Shown: piece after piece, positions 30,083 to 39,674 of the stretch
Layout: every line of letters begins with the position of its first letter
Position numbering within the stretch: the first letter of the stretch is position 1
Source of the DNA: Paracoccus sediminilitoris
GTDB lineage: Bacteria; Pseudomonadota; Alphaproteobacteria; Rhodobacterales; Rhodobacteraceae
Reading direction: 5' to 3'
NCBI RefSeq assembly: GCF_003259195.1
Contig: NZ_QJPK01000015.1
Coordinates: forward strand, 25,554-89,553
DNA: 64,000 bases
Made by a program: the position numbers and the translations under genes
Notes under the pieces: generated by a model
Told to the model about the DNA's origin: nothing
The model's input: only the letters and a program-made list of their open reading frames with translations
Databases searched by the model: none

Positions 30083-31114
30083 TCAACCTTCAAAGACTTC
30101 GGGCAGGTCTGGTGCGGGTCGGGTCAGCCATTCGGGAACCGGCAATCCCTTGGCGCGCAGGAACTCGGGGTTGAACAGCTTGGTCTGGTAACGGTTCCCG
30201 TAGTCGCACAGGATCGTGACGATGGTGTGCCCCGGACCCATTTCACGCGCCATGCGGATGGCGCCGGCGATGTTGATCCCCGACGATCCGCCAAGACAAA
30301 GACCCTCGTCCTTCAGCAGGTCGAAGACGAGGGGCAGCGCTTCTTCATCGGGGATACGCCAGCTGAAATCAGGCGTGAAGCCCTTCAGGTTCTCGGTGAT
30401 GCGACCCTGCCCGATGCCTTCGGTGATCGAACTGCCGGGGCTGTCGAATTCGCCCGTGGTATAGAAAGAATGCAGCGCCGCCCCTTCCGGATCGGCCAGG
30501 CCGATCTTGACGCCCTTGTGCTGCAACGCATCCGCCACACCTGCCAGCGTTCCGCCCGACCCGACGGCGCAGACAAAGCCGTCGACCTTGCCGCCGGTCT
30601 GTTCCCAGATCTCGGGGCCGGTGGTTTCGACATGGGCTTGGCGGTTGGCGGTGTTGTCGAACTGGTTGGCCCAGATGGCGCCATTGGGTTCGGTGCGCGC
30701 CAGCGCCTCGGCCAAGCGGCCGGAATAGCGAACATAGTTGTTGGGGTTCTTGTAGGGGGCGGCGGGGACCTCGACCAGGGTGGCACCGGCAAGGCGCAGC
30801 ATGTCCTTCTTTTCCTGGCTTTGGGTTTCGGGGATGACGATCACCGCCTTGAACCCCATCGAGGCACCGACCAGCGCCAGACCGATGCCGGTATTGCCCG
30901 CGGTCCCTTCGACGATGGTGCCGCCGGGGCGCAATTCGCCGCGCGCCACCGCATCCTTGATGATATAGAGCGCCGCGCGGTCCTTGACCGACTGGCCGGG
31001 GTTCATGAATTCGGCCTTGCCGAGGATCTCGCAGCCGGTTTCCTCGCTTGCGCGGTTCAGACGGATCAACGGCGTATTGCCGATCGCGTCGGCCAGATCA
31101 GAACAGATTCGCAT
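30083..31114 (-). CDS. cysK: Cysteine synthase A family protein
   Basis: A 343-residue PLP-dependent fold-type II enzyme making cysteine from O-acetylserine and sulfide. PLP Lys44 is in GQSVKDRAAL, the phosphate/substrate loop reads EGTAGNTGIGL (most CysK enzymes have TSGNTG), and AVGSGGTLAG binds PLP phosphate. It is about 30 residues longer than enterobacterial CysK, matching the longer alphaproteobacterial clade. A clear AGAAGG precedes the ATG. Cystathionine beta-synthase-like activity cannot be excluded. Confidence 0.9.
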   Translation of the reverse strand: MRICSDLADAIGNTPLIRLNRASEETGCEILGKAEFMNPGQSVKDRAALYIIKDAVARGELRPGGTIVEGTAGNTGIGLALVGASMGFKAVIVIPETQSQEKKDMLRLAGATLVEVPAAPYKNPNNYVRYSGRLAEALARTEPNGAIWANQFDNTANRQAHVETTGPEIWEQTGGKVDGFVCAVGSGGTLAGVADALQHKGVKIGLADPEGAALHSFYTTGEFDSPGSSITEGIGQGRITENLKGFTPDFSWRIPDEEALPLVFDLLKDEGLCLGGSSGINIAGAIRMAREMGPGHTIVTILCDYGNRYQTKLFNPEFLRAKGLPVPEWLTRPAPDLPEVFEG

Positions 31115-31221
31115 GGCGATCGACCTTCTTTTCCAGTGGGTTCAATATGATGATTACCTACACATGCAGGTGGCAAAGGGGCAACCCCGCCCCACGGTGC
31201 CGTGACCCGCAGGGAACGAGC

Positions 31222-32301
31222 CTATCGCCCGGCCAGTTCCGCCCGCAGCCGATCCACACGCGCATCCAGCCACAGCGAAAGGGTCGCCAGCGGCCCATTC
31301 ACGATCTGCCCGCGATCCACCAGATCCGACAGTCGCGTCCGGTCCATGACATGGCTGCGGATATCCTCGGCCTCGGTGTCCAGGCCGTGCACGCCCGCCA
31401 CCTGATCGGGAAGGTCGGCGATGCCCACGAACTGGTACAGGAATTCGCAGACCGCCCCCGGACTGGGATAGCAGTTGAAACAGGGCAACAAGGTTTCGAT
31501 CTGCAACGCCGCTTCCTCGCGCGCCTCGCGCAGGATCGCGGCTTCGACCGTTTCGCCCGCATCGACCCGGCCCGCGATGGGTTCCAACTGCCAAGGCTGG
31601 CGGTCGCCCCGCAGATAGGGCGCAAAGCGGAACTGCTCGATGATCAGGACGCGGTCGCGAACCGGGTCCCAGGGCAGCATCACCACCGCATCACCCATCA
31701 GGAACCCCTCGCGCGTCATGCGGGTCGATGTACCGCCATCGTGCAGGGCATGGGTCAGTCTGCGCTCCTCGACCGCGAAATAGCCTTGGAAACGCTGGTG
31801 CTGCTGAATCGTGTGGACGGCATCGGGATCGCGTTTGGCAATGACCCCCTGCCCCGAAATCGGCATGATCGTCGCCCTGATCCGGGACGCGGCCCAAATC
31901 CCGATCATCGGCAGCCGCCCCGCCAGAACCGCCAGATCGACACCGTCGCCCGCCGCCAGGATCTGGCGGGCGATCTCGGCGTTTAGCGCATCCCGGTCGG
32001 GATCGGATGTCCAAGGATCGGAGCCGTCGCCCTGCCCTGCAATGCCCATGACGCGGTGCCCGGCCACGTCATGCGTGCCCAGACCCATCACCTGGGCATA
32101 GCGCATCATCTGCGGCGTCGGCGTCACTGCCATGCCAGCCAGGCAGTCCGCGCCGTCCCGCCAGACGGGCCAACCTGTCCGTCCAAGACCGGCACGCGAT
32201 CCGCCCAGCAGGGTGCCCGGGACGTCAACGGGGCTGCCCTGCAGGTCCAAGGCCTGCAATACCTCCGGCTGGGCAAGTGGACCAACCAAGGTCACGATCA
32301 T
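31222..32301 (-). CDS. NUDIX hydrolase with N-terminal GGCT-like domain
   Basis: A 359-residue two-domain protein. The C-terminal half (~200-340) is an ADP-ribose pyrophosphatase-type NUDIX domain; the box begins at Gly244 (GRVDAGETVEAAILREAREE) and is complete. The N-terminal ~150 residues begin TLVGPLAQPEVLQALDL and resemble gamma-glutamylcyclotransferase/AIG2-like folds, an arrangement seen in Rhodobacterales. Likely hydrolyses ADP-ribose or related nucleotides. The ATG overlaps the DUF2059 stop (ATGA). Confidence 0.85.
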   Translation of the reverse strand: MIVTLVGPLAQPEVLQALDLQGSPVDVPGTLLGGSRAGLGRTGWPVWRDGADCLAGMAVTPTPQMMRYAQVMGLGTHDVAGHRVMGIAGQGDGSDPWTSDPDRDALNAEIARQILAAGDGVDLAVLAGRLPMIGIWAASRIRATIMPISGQGVIAKRDPDAVHTIQQHQRFQGYFAVEERRLTHALHDGGTSTRMTREGFLMGDAVVMLPWDPVRDRVLIIEQFRFAPYLRGDRQPWQLEPIAGRVDAGETVEAAILREAREEAALQIETLLPCFNCYPSPGAVCEFLYQFVGIADLPDQVAGVHGLDTEAEDIRSHVMDRTRLSDLVDRGQIVNGPLATLSLWLDARVDRLRAELAGR

Positions 32302-33179
32302 AGCTGCTGCCCCTGCAGGCGCAGGCCCGCCGCCATGCCCATGTCGCGCGAGGTCTGCAGAAAGACCGTGTCATAGGCCGCAAACATCGCGCTGGCCAGT
32401 TCCCGTCCATGGGGCGAGGCTGCGAAGTCGATGTAACGCTCGACTTCTTCATCCGTCAGCGTCGAATAGGTCAGCATCAGAAAGGATTGCAGCCAGCCGC
32501 GGGTTTCCGCCTCGATCTGGTCCTGCTGGGCCCAGGTTTCCTGCAGCATCTGGTCCTGAGGCAGCGGCATGTCGAAACCGCCCGTCGCCCCGAACCCATC
32601 CGAAAACGCAACCGACGCATTCAGACCACTGGTGACATTGGGGGAAACCAGATCCGCCACCTCGATCAGGCGCAGGATCTGTCCGGCACGGGCATCGTCG
32701 CGCGACACTGCCTGTGCAAATGCAGCACCGGCTTGCGCCGTTACCTCGTCGTTCAGCATCGCACGTCGTGCCGCGATCTCCAGGGGGACCAGCCGTCGGC
32801 CCAGACCATCCTCATAGAATTGCAGCGCCTTGGCGATCAGGGCGGGGTCGCTGCGGCCCATTGCCTTTTCCAGCCCAGTGCGGAACAGAATTTGCAGACG
32901 CGCCGGGTCGTGGATGTCGCCGACGGTCTCAGCCCAAGACCGACCCGAGCCCGCGATCATGCCCTCGCCGTCAAGACGGGCAGCCTCCTGCACGGCCTCC
33001 TGCTGAAAGATCCGCATTTGCGGCCCCAGTGCCAGCGTCGACCAAAGGCGGTCGACCGAAACCTGCCTCGCACCCGCTTCGGCCTGGACATGGATGTACC
33101 GATCAGGCCCAGGCACCGCGGTTTCCGGAAGGACCGGGCTGCCAGCCAGCGCGGTCCCCAGCCACAAGATCGTCAGCAT
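32298..33179 (-). CDS. DUF2059 domain-containing exported protein
   Basis: A 293-residue protein with an N-terminal signal sequence (MLTILWLGTALAGSPVLPET). ATG 33179 was picked because it follows GGGAAGG at good spacing and opens the signal; the longer frame reads back through tRNA-Ser antisense. The C-terminal region (MLTYSTLTDEEVERYIDFAA and following) matches the DUF2059 helical domain. Periplasmic, function unknown. Coupled to the NUDIX gene by a 4-bp overlap. Confidence 0.82.
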   Translation of the reverse strand: MLTILWLGTALAGSPVLPETAVPGPDRYIHVQAEAGARQVSVDRLWSTLALGPQMRIFQQEAVQEAARLDGEGMIAGSGRSWAETVGDIHDPARLQILFRTGLEKAMGRSDPALIAKALQFYEDGLGRRLVPLEIAARRAMLNDEVTAQAGAAFAQAVSRDDARAGQILRLIEVADLVSPNVTSGLNASVAFSDGFGATGGFDMPLPQDQMLQETWAQQDQIEAETRGWLQSFLMLTYSTLTDEEVERYIDFAASPHGRELASAMFAAYDTVFLQTSRDMGMAAGLRLQGQQL

Positions 33180-33288
33180 CGCCCGCACCTTCCCAAGAAA
33201 AATTCGACACTTATGCTTTTTTTGGTCGAAACCCCCTTGCGCTTCAACCCCTCTCAATTTAATCCCCGCCTCACCACCCAAGAAGCGC

Positions 33289-33378
33289 GGAGAGGTGCCG
33301 GAGTGGTCGAACGGGGCGGTCTCGAAAACCGTTGAGCCCGAGAGGGTTCCCAGGGTTCGAATCCCTGTCTCTCCGCCA
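33289..33378 (+). tRNA. tRNA-Ser (anticodon CGA)
   Basis: A 90-nt class II tRNA with a long variable arm. Anticodon loop CTCGAAA gives CGA, reading UCG. The acceptor stem GGAGAGG pairs with TCTCTCC, discriminator G73, encoded CCA 33376-33378. The following 294 bp to the GntR gene show no other feature. Confidence 0.96.
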
Positions 33379-33672
33379 CTTTCACACAATCTTGCGGGCC
33401 TTGGGATCAGATATTTTGCATCTGTTTTCAGGCAGCCCCACATTCGCGTGATGCGTCATGGCGCCCACTGTCATCGGGCCGTCCGAACGTCGCCGCTGCA
33501 CGATATAGAGCGAGCCATGATGGGCGGCCGTCTGGTCGCATCGACCATAGCTGCGATGTTTCCGTATTTGCGGCTGCGGAACGGACGGCGCCGCTTTGGC
33601 CTAGGGATCGTCCGCATGAAACGGGTCGGTGGCTACCTCCTTCAGCGCCGGCAGGCCTTTGAACCCTTCAGG

Positions 33673-34362
33673 TCAGTTCAGATCAAGACCCGCACAGCAG
33701 GCCGTGTTGCGGATATGCGCCCGCATCGCGCGACCTGCGCCAGGGGGGTCGCATGCCTTCAACGCCGCGACGATGGCCTTGTGCTCGGCGATCGACTGGC
33801 GCATCCGGTCGGGGTCGGTGTTCGGAATGGGCTGGCGTTGCGTTTCGCTCAGCAGATGCTGCATGTTGGCATAGATGCTGGCCAGCATGCGGTTGGGACA
33901 GGCATCGGCGATGCCGCGATGGAAGGCCAGGTCGGCTTCGACATGCGCGACCAGATCGCCCTTGTGCCAAGCGTCGTCGAATGTTTGCGCCAAACCCGCC
34001 AAGGTGTTTGAAGCATCTGCGGTCATGACCGATGCCGCCAAGGCGCAGATTTCACCCTCGATCAGCATTCGGGTCTGGAAGACATCGCGCAGATCATGCG
34101 CGTCGTCATAACGCCAGCCGGACCGGGGCGCCTGGTCAGCCGGGTCCAGAACGAACGTACCCCGCGCCGGCAAGGTCCGAAGCAGGCCCAGGGTCTCGAG
34201 TGTCAACAGGGCTTCTCGCAGGGTCGGACGCGAGACGTGAAGCTGCTCGGACAGAATGCGCTGCGAGGGCAGCTTGTCACCGGCTTTCAGCTCACCCGTC
34301 CGGATCATCTCCTGCAAACGGCTTGCCACACCCTGCGCCACGGGTCCCTTATCCCACATCAC
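33673..34362 (-). CDS. FadR-subfamily GntR transcriptional regulator
   Basis: A 229-residue repressor-type regulator. The winged HTH (residues ~5-70) includes KLPSQRILSEQLHVSRPTLR and ends in ARGTFV. The all-helical FCD ligand domain has its metal ligands in the region DLAFHRGIADA and the later AEHKAI. It is divergent from the ABC/PLP/dihydropyrimidinase operon across 144 bp that contain two inverted repeats, so it very likely controls that operon in response to the imported compound or its product. Confidence 0.9.
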   Translation of the reverse strand: MMWDKGPVAQGVASRLQEMIRTGELKAGDKLPSQRILSEQLHVSRPTLREALLTLETLGLLRTLPARGTFVLDPADQAPRSGWRYDDAHDLRDVFQTRMLIEGEICALAASVMTADASNTLAGLAQTFDDAWHKGDLVAHVEADLAFHRGIADACPNRMLASIYANMQHLLSETQRQPIPNTDPDRMRQSIAEHKAIVAALKACDPPGAGRAMRAHIRNTACCAGLDLN

Positions 34363-34453
34363 CTGTCATCTGCCTTTCCTGTTGGCAGTCTTTTTGCGGC
34401 ATCGCCGAAGGCTGTCAATCTTATTGCAAAAACTCGATGACTATGATCACTCT

Positions 34454-34474
34454 GGTCAGACCGGTTTGTCCGGT
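34454..34474. promoter_or_regulatory. Candidate operator for the FadR-type regulator
   Basis: Two overlapping inverted repeats: GGTC-A-GACC (34454-34462) and ACCGG-TTTGT-CCGGT (34460-34474). GntR/FadR operators are commonly short GT...AC dyads. They lie 33 bp upstream of the substrate-binding protein gene, where a bound repressor would block it. Confidence 0.5.
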
Positions 34475-34506
34475 AAATCAAAAAAACAAATCACGGGGAG
34501 TTTCAG

Positions 34507-35301
34507 ATGTTCGGATACGGCATGCGGATCACCATGGCCGCGGCGATGGCACTGGCGGGGTCCGCCTTTGCGGCGGCGGCACAAGACACGCTGACGGTGG
34601 GCGCCAATATCGGCAACGTCCCGTGGGAGTTCCAAGACGATACCGGCGCGTTTGTGGGCTTCGAGATCGATCTGGTTGCCGCCGTGGCCGAGCGGATGGG
34701 CGCCGAGGTCGAGACGGTGAACATTCCCTTCAACGGGCTGTTTTCAGCGGTCCAGTCGGGTCGGATCGACATCGCGACCAGTTCCATCACCATCACCGAC
34801 GAACGCCTGGAATCGGTGACCTTTGCCCAGCCCTATTACGACAGCGACCAGTCGCTGACCGCCTTGGCCAAGGGGCCGAAATCCCTGGCCGAGATGAAGG
34901 ACAAGGTCGTCGGCGTGGACACCGGATCGACCGGCGACATGTGGGCGACCGAGAATCAGGCCGAATACGGGTTCGCCGAGATCCGCCGCTATGAGGGGCT
35001 GGCGCCCGCGATGCTGGACCTGCAGGCGGGGCGGATCGACGGATACGTTTCGGACATCCCGGCGCTACAATATTACGTCAAGGACAAGCCACAGCTGGCC
35101 GTGGTCGAACGCATCCCGACCGGAGAGAAGTATTCGATGATGTTCGCCAAGGACGCCGAACTGGCGACCGAGGTCAACACCATTCTGGACGCGCTGAAGA
35201 CCGAGGGCGTGGTGGCCGAGCTGCACGAGAAATGGTTCGGCGTTGCCCCCGACGCGGGGTCGTCCACCGTCACCGTCCTGCCGATGCCGACGCTCAACTG
35301 A
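34507..35301 (+). CDS. ABC transporter substrate-binding protein (SBP_bac_3)
   Basis: A 264-residue periplasmic binding protein with a signal peptide (residues 1-25, cleavage near AFAAAA). The pattern VPWEFQDDTGAFVGFEIDL and the later VGVDTGSTGDMWAT fit family 3, the polar amino acid and opine binders. GGGGAG precedes the ATG. It starts the operon SBP-permease-ATPase-class V PLP enzyme-dihydropyrimidinase. The ligand is unknown; the downstream enzymes suggest an amino-acid-like or cyclic amide compound. Confidence 0.92.
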   Translation: MFGYGMRITMAAAMALAGSAFAAAAQDTLTVGANIGNVPWEFQDDTGAFVGFEIDLVAAVAERMGAEVETVNIPFNGLFSAVQSGRIDIATSSITITDERLESVTFAQPYYDSDQSLTALAKGPKSLAEMKDKVVGVDTGSTGDMWATENQAEYGFAEIRRYEGLAPAMLDLQAGRIDGYVSDIPALQYYVKDKPQLAVVERIPTGEKYSMMFAKDAELATEVNTILDALKTEGVVAELHEKWFGVAPDAGSSTVTVLPMPTLN

Positions 35302-35340
35302 TCCGAAAACCGGGTCCGGGCCCGTCCCGGACCCGAAGGG

Positions 35341-36018
35341 ATGAACATGGATATCTTCGACACCTTCCTGAACGCCGAGGTGATGCGGCGCACCTTTCCC
35401 ATGCTGCTGCAGGGTCTGTGGATCACGCTGCAGCTGGGGGCGGCCAGCATCGTCGCGGGGCTGGTGCTGGGCCTTGGCCTCGCCATGGCGCGGCTGTACG
35501 GGCCCGGCCCTGTCCGGTTCGTGACACGGCTCTACATAGACATCTTCCGATCGATCCCGCTGCTGGTGCTGCTGATCATCGTCTATTACGCGCTCCCTTT
35601 CGTGGGCCTGCGCCTGTCGCCCTTCGCATCCGCCATGAGCGCGCTGACGCTGGTCTCGGGCGCCTATACGGCCGAGATCTTTCGCGCGGGCATCGAGGCA
35701 ATCCCCAAGGGCCAGTTCGAGGCCTCCGCCGCCTTGGGCCTGAACGGTCGCCAGACCATGGCCGACGTGATCCTGCCGCAGGCGGTGCGGATCGTCATCC
35801 CGCCACTGACCAACAATTCGATCAACGTGGTCAAGGACACCGCGCTGGCATCGGTCGTGGCCATGCCCGATTTGCTGAAGCAGGCGACGCAGGCGCAGGC
35901 CTTGGCCGCGAACCCAACGCCGCTGATCGTGGCGGCGGTGATCTATATCGCGTTCCTGTGGCCGCTGGTCGCGCTGGTGTCGCGCATGGAACGCCGCTTT
36001 GCGGCTCGGAGGCGCTGA
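35341..36018 (+). CDS. Amino acid-type ABC transporter permease
   Basis: A 225-residue inner membrane permease of the His/Glu/Gln/Arg/opine family. Five helices are visible; the ATPase-docking EAA loop reads [21 protein letters not shown] second in-frame ATG at 35347 is possible. As it is the only permease gene in the operon, the transporter probably uses a homodimeric membrane part. Confidence 0.92.
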   Translation: MNMDIFDTFLNAEVMRRTFPMLLQGLWITLQLGAASIVAGLVLGLGLAMARLYGPGPVRFVTRLYIDIFRSIPLLVLLIIVYYALPFVGLRLSPFASAMSALTLVSGAYTAEIFRAGIEAIPKGQFEASAALGLNGRQTMADVILPQAVRIVIPPLTNNSINVVKDTALASVVAMPDLLKQATQAQALAANPTPLIVAAVIYIAFLWPLVALVSRMERRFAARRR

Positions 36019-36019
36019 G

Positions 36020-36757
36020 ATGACCGGTTTCGTCAGCATCCGCAACCTGCGGAAATCCTATGGCAGCTTTGAGGCCCTGCGCGGCATCGACCTGGACGTC
36101 GCCAAGGGCGAGGTGGTGTGCATCATCGGCCCGTCGGGGTCCGGGAAATCGACCCTGATCCGCTGCATCAACCGTCTGGAGGGGTTCGACCCCGCAAGCG
36201 AGATCCGCGTGGACGGCACCCCCGTCACCACCGGCCGCGCGCTGGCCCGTGTGCGCGCCGAGGTCGGCATGGTGTTCCAGTCCTTCAACCTCTTCCCGCA
36301 TCTGACGGTGCGCGAGAACGTCATGCTGGCGCCCCGCCGCGTGCGCCACACGTCGCGGGCGGATGCCGCGGCCCAGGCCGACCGCCTGCTGGACCGGGTG
36401 GGCATCGGCAACCAGGCCGACAAGTACCCCGAACATCTGTCCGGCGGCCAGCAGCAACGCGTGGCCATCGCCCGGGCGCTGGCGATGGAGCCGCAGGTGA
36501 TGCTGTTCGACGAACCGACCAGCGCGCTGGACCCCGAAATGGTCGGAGAGGTGCTGGACGTCATGCGCGATCTGGCCCGGACGGGCACCACCATGATCGT
36601 CGTCACGCACGAGATGGGATTCGCGTCCCAGGTGGCCGACCGCGTCATCTTCATGGATGCGGGCCAGATCGTCGAACAGGGACCGCCCGCGCAGGTGCTG
36701 TCCAACCCCCAAGAACCACGCACGCGCAATTTTCTGGGCGCCGTGCTGAACCACTGA
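36020..36757 (+). CDS. Amino acid-type ABC transporter ATP-binding protein
   Basis: A 245-residue ATPase. ATG 36020 follows GGAGG at 36008-36012. Walker A is GPSGSGKST, signature [15 protein letters not shown], Walker [19 protein letters not shown]-loop THEMGF: a GlnQ/HisP-class subunit. Placed between permease and the PLP enzyme without a gap. Confidence 0.94.
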   Translation: MTGFVSIRNLRKSYGSFEALRGIDLDVAKGEVVCIIGPSGSGKSTLIRCINRLEGFDPASEIRVDGTPVTTGRALARVRAEVGMVFQSFNLFPHLTVRENVMLAPRRVRHTSRADAAAQADRLLDRVGIGNQADKYPEHLSGGQQQRVAIARALAMEPQVMLFDEPTSALDPEMVGEVLDVMRDLARTGTTMIVVTHEMGFASQVADRVIFMDAGQIVEQGPPAQVLSNPQEPRTRNFLGAVLNH

Positions 36758-36769
36758 AGGACAACCCCG

Positions 36770-37999
36770 ATGACACAGCTGGACATGGCCTATGTGCAGT
36801 CCCAATTCCCCGGCCTGACGCAGGACTGGGTGTTCTTCGACAATGCCGGCGGCGCGCAGATCGCCCAGCCCGCGCTGGACCGCATGGTCGAGTTCCTGAC
36901 GCACCGCAACGTCCAGATCGGCGGCAGCTATGCGGTGTCGCAGGCCGCGGCCGAGGCGCTGATGGCGGGCCGTCGCGCCGCCGCGACGCTGGTCAATGCC
37001 GCCCGCCCCGAGGAGATCGTCTTCGGCCCCTCGACCACGGTGCTGATGGGCAACCTGATGCATGCCATGCGCCGCCAGTTCGTGCCGGGCGACGAGGTGA
37101 TCGTCACCATGGCCGATCACGAAAGCAACATCGGCCCCTGGACCCGGCTGGAGGAGTTCGGCGTCACCATCAAGGTCTGGCCGCTGAATGCGGACACGAT
37201 GGACCTGCAGCTGGCCGATCTGGCCCCGCTGATGACTGACCGCACCCGGCTGGTTTGCGTGACGCATGTGTCGAACATCCTGGGACAGGTGCATCCCATC
37301 GCGGATTTCGCCCGCTTCGTCCACGACCATGGCGCGCGGATCTGCGTCGATGCGGTCGCCTATGCGCCGCACCGGCTGATCGACGTGAAGGCCTGGGACG
37401 TCGATTACTATGTCTTCAGCCTCTACAAGGCCTATGGCCCGCACGGCGCGTTGATGTACGGGAAATACGACCTGCTGGCCGAACTGGACGGGCTGTACCA
37501 TTACTTTTACGGCAAAGATAAGGTTTCGGCCAAGCTGGAGCCCGGCAATCCCAGCTATGAGGCCGCCTATGCCACCGACGGCATCCTTGAATACCTGACC
37601 ACGCTGGCCCGCCATCACGGCGCGACGGGCGACGACCGCGCCCTTCTGGAGGCCGCCTTCGATCTGATCACCGCGCAGGAGGATGCGCTGACCGACCGCC
37701 TTCTGGTCTGGCTGTCGGCGCGCAACGACTGCCGCGTTATCGGCAGATCGGTCAATCGCGACAGCACCCGCGTTCCGACCATCGCGTTCAAGTTTGACGG
37801 CGTGGATTCCGGCGCCATAGCCCGCGCGATGGACGATCATGGCATCGCCATGCGGTTCGGCGATTTCCATTCGCGCCGCCTGGTCGAGCATCTGGGCGAA
37901 GATCAAAACGGCGGCGTGCTGCGCGTGTCGATGGTGCATTACAACACGCTGGATCAGGTCGACCGCCTGACCGACGCGCTGGCCCGGATCGTCGCATGA
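36770..37999 (+). CDS. Class V PLP enzyme, cysteine desulfurase-like
   Basis: A 409-residue fold-type I enzyme close to the cysteine desulfurase-like TIGR01976 group. PLP Lys220 is in VFSLYKAYGPHG, Asp194 in VDAVAYAPH contacts the pyridine nitrogen, and His117 (ADHESN) stacks on the ring. The C-terminal loop that carries the persulfide Cys in SufS/IscS reads MRFGDFHSRRL here and has no Cys. It may therefore be a lyase or epimerase-type enzyme instead of a sulfur donor. Overlaps the next gene by 4 bp. Confidence 0.85.
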   Translation: MTQLDMAYVQSQFPGLTQDWVFFDNAGGAQIAQPALDRMVEFLTHRNVQIGGSYAVSQAAAEALMAGRRAAATLVNAARPEEIVFGPSTTVLMGNLMHAMRRQFVPGDEVIVTMADHESNIGPWTRLEEFGVTIKVWPLNADTMDLQLADLAPLMTDRTRLVCVTHVSNILGQVHPIADFARFVHDHGARICVDAVAYAPHRLIDVKAWDVDYYVFSLYKAYGPHGALMYGKYDLLAELDGLYHYFYGKDKVSAKLEPGNPSYEAAYATDGILEYLTTLARHHGATGDDRALLEAAFDLITAQEDALTDRLLVWLSARNDCRVIGRSVNRDSTRVPTIAFKFDGVDSGAIARAMDDHGIAMRFGDFHSRRLVEHLGEDQNGGVLRVSMVHYNTLDQVDRLTDALARIVA

Positions 38000-39399
38000 G
38001 TGGGCTGGACTTGGTTATCGCGGGCGGCACCGTCGTCACTGCCGCCGACAGCTATGCCGCCGACATCGGCATTAAGAATGGGCGCATTGCGCAGATAGGA
38101 CACGAACTGAGCGGGGCCGAGCGGATCGACGCTACGGGGCTGCTGGTCCTGCCCGGCGGGATCGACGCGCATGTGCATCTGGACCAGCCGACATCGGACG
38201 GCACCACCATGGCGGACGGCTTCGTCAGCGGCACCCGGTCGGCGGCAGCGGGGGGCAACACGACCGTGCTGCCCTTTGCGCTGCAGATCCGGGGCCAGTC
38301 GCTGCGCGCCTGCGTCGAAGAGTATCATCAGAAGGCTGAGGGGCATTGCCACACCGACGTGTCCTTCCACCTGATCGTCACCGACCCGACCCCCCAGGTA
38401 CTGGGACAGGAGCTGCCGGCGCTGGTGCGCGACGGGTACACGTCCTTCAAGGTCTTCATGACCTATGACGACCTGGTGCTGAACGACGCCCAGATCCTGG
38501 ACGTGTTCGAGGTGGCGCGCCGCGAACGCGCCCTGGTCATGGTCCATGCCGAGGGGCATGACGCCATTCGCCACCTGACCCGCCGGCTGGAGGCCGAGGG
38601 CCACACCGCGCCCTATTACCACGGTCAGGCCCACGCCCAGATTGCCGAACGCGAGGCCACGCACCGGGCCATCAGCCACGCCCAACTGATCGACGTGCCG
38701 GTGGTGATCGTCCATGTCTCGGGCCGCGACCCGATGGAGCAGATTCAATGGGCCCGCGCCCGCGGCATGAAGGTTCATGCCGAGACCTGTCCCCAGTACA
38801 TCGCCCTGACCGCCGACGACCTGCGCGGCCTGAACATGGATTTCGACGGTGCGAAATACGTCTGTTCCCCGCCGCCGCGCGATGCGGACAGCCAGGCGGC
38901 GATCTGGCAGGGGCTGCGGGACGGAACCTTCGACATCTTTTCCTCCGACCATTGCCCGTTCCGCATCGACGGCACCGGCAAGGACACGCCCAGCGCGCGG
39001 TCGTCATTCAAATACGTGCCGAACGGCATTCCGGGGGTGGAAACCCGCCTGCCGATCCTCTTTTCCGAAGGCGTTGGCAAGGGGCGCATCAGCCTGCAGC
39101 GGTTCGTTGCGCTGACCGCGACCAATCCCGCGCGGCTCTATGGGCTCTATCCGCAAAAGGGCAGCATAGCCATCGGCGCGGATGCCGACCTGGCGCTGTG
39201 GGATCCGACGCTGACCCGGCCCATCCGGCAGGCCCAGTTGAACCACAACTGCGATTACACGCCCTACGAGGGGATGGAGATCACCGGCTGGCCGGTACGC
39301 ACCTTGCTGCGGGGTCTGACCATCGCGCAGGACGGCGCGCCGGTGGGCGATCCCACCGGGGGGCACCTGTCACGCGGCACCAGCGGGGCTTTCGTTTAA
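37996..39399 (+). CDS. Dihydropyrimidinase/hydantoinase family hydrolase
   Basis: A 467-residue cyclic amidohydrolase. Binuclear metal ligands are present: His59 and His61 (DAHVHLD), carboxylated Lys152 (SFKVFMTYDD), His184 (MVHAEGHD), His240 (IVHVSGRD) and Asp in SSDHCPF (~316). It would open a cyclic ureide or imide ring such as dihydrouracil or a hydantoin. No beta-ureidopropionase or preA/preT genes are nearby, so classical pyrimidine catabolism is unlikely as the sole role. Last gene of the ABC operon. Confidence 0.9.
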   Translation: MSGLDLVIAGGTVVTAADSYAADIGIKNGRIAQIGHELSGAERIDATGLLVLPGGIDAHVHLDQPTSDGTTMADGFVSGTRSAAAGGNTTVLPFALQIRGQSLRACVEEYHQKAEGHCHTDVSFHLIVTDPTPQVLGQELPALVRDGYTSFKVFMTYDDLVLNDAQILDVFEVARRERALVMVHAEGHDAIRHLTRRLEAEGHTAPYYHGQAHAQIAEREATHRAISHAQLIDVPVVIVHVSGRDPMEQIQWARARGMKVHAETCPQYIALTADDLRGLNMDFDGAKYVCSPPPRDADSQAAIWQGLRDGTFDIFSSDHCPFRIDGTGKDTPSARSSFKYVPNGIPGVETRLPILFSEGVGKGRISLQRFVALTATNPARLYGLYPQKGSIAIGADADLALWDPTLTRPIRQAQLNHNCDYTPYEGMEITGWPVRTLLRGLTIAQDGAPVGDPTGGHLSRGTSGAFV

Positions 39400-39674
39400 A
39401 ACGGCTGAAGTTGGTGTGGCCAAAAGGTATCAGACGCATGGCGCCAAGCATTGTGTCGGCATCCTGTCGCGGTCTGTGTACCCGTGCGCCCGCCACATCC
39501 TGACACGCGACCAGCCCTTATGTGCGCTCTAATACCTTGATGTCACTGGTTAAGGAATTCTGGAAATTTGACACTCGCGACATATCGTCTGGGGTGAAAC
39601 GACTTGCGAACTGGTATATCCCGGAAACGTGATCCATCCCGCGTTTACTTTACCAGTCGCAAAGGTTGCCCGAC

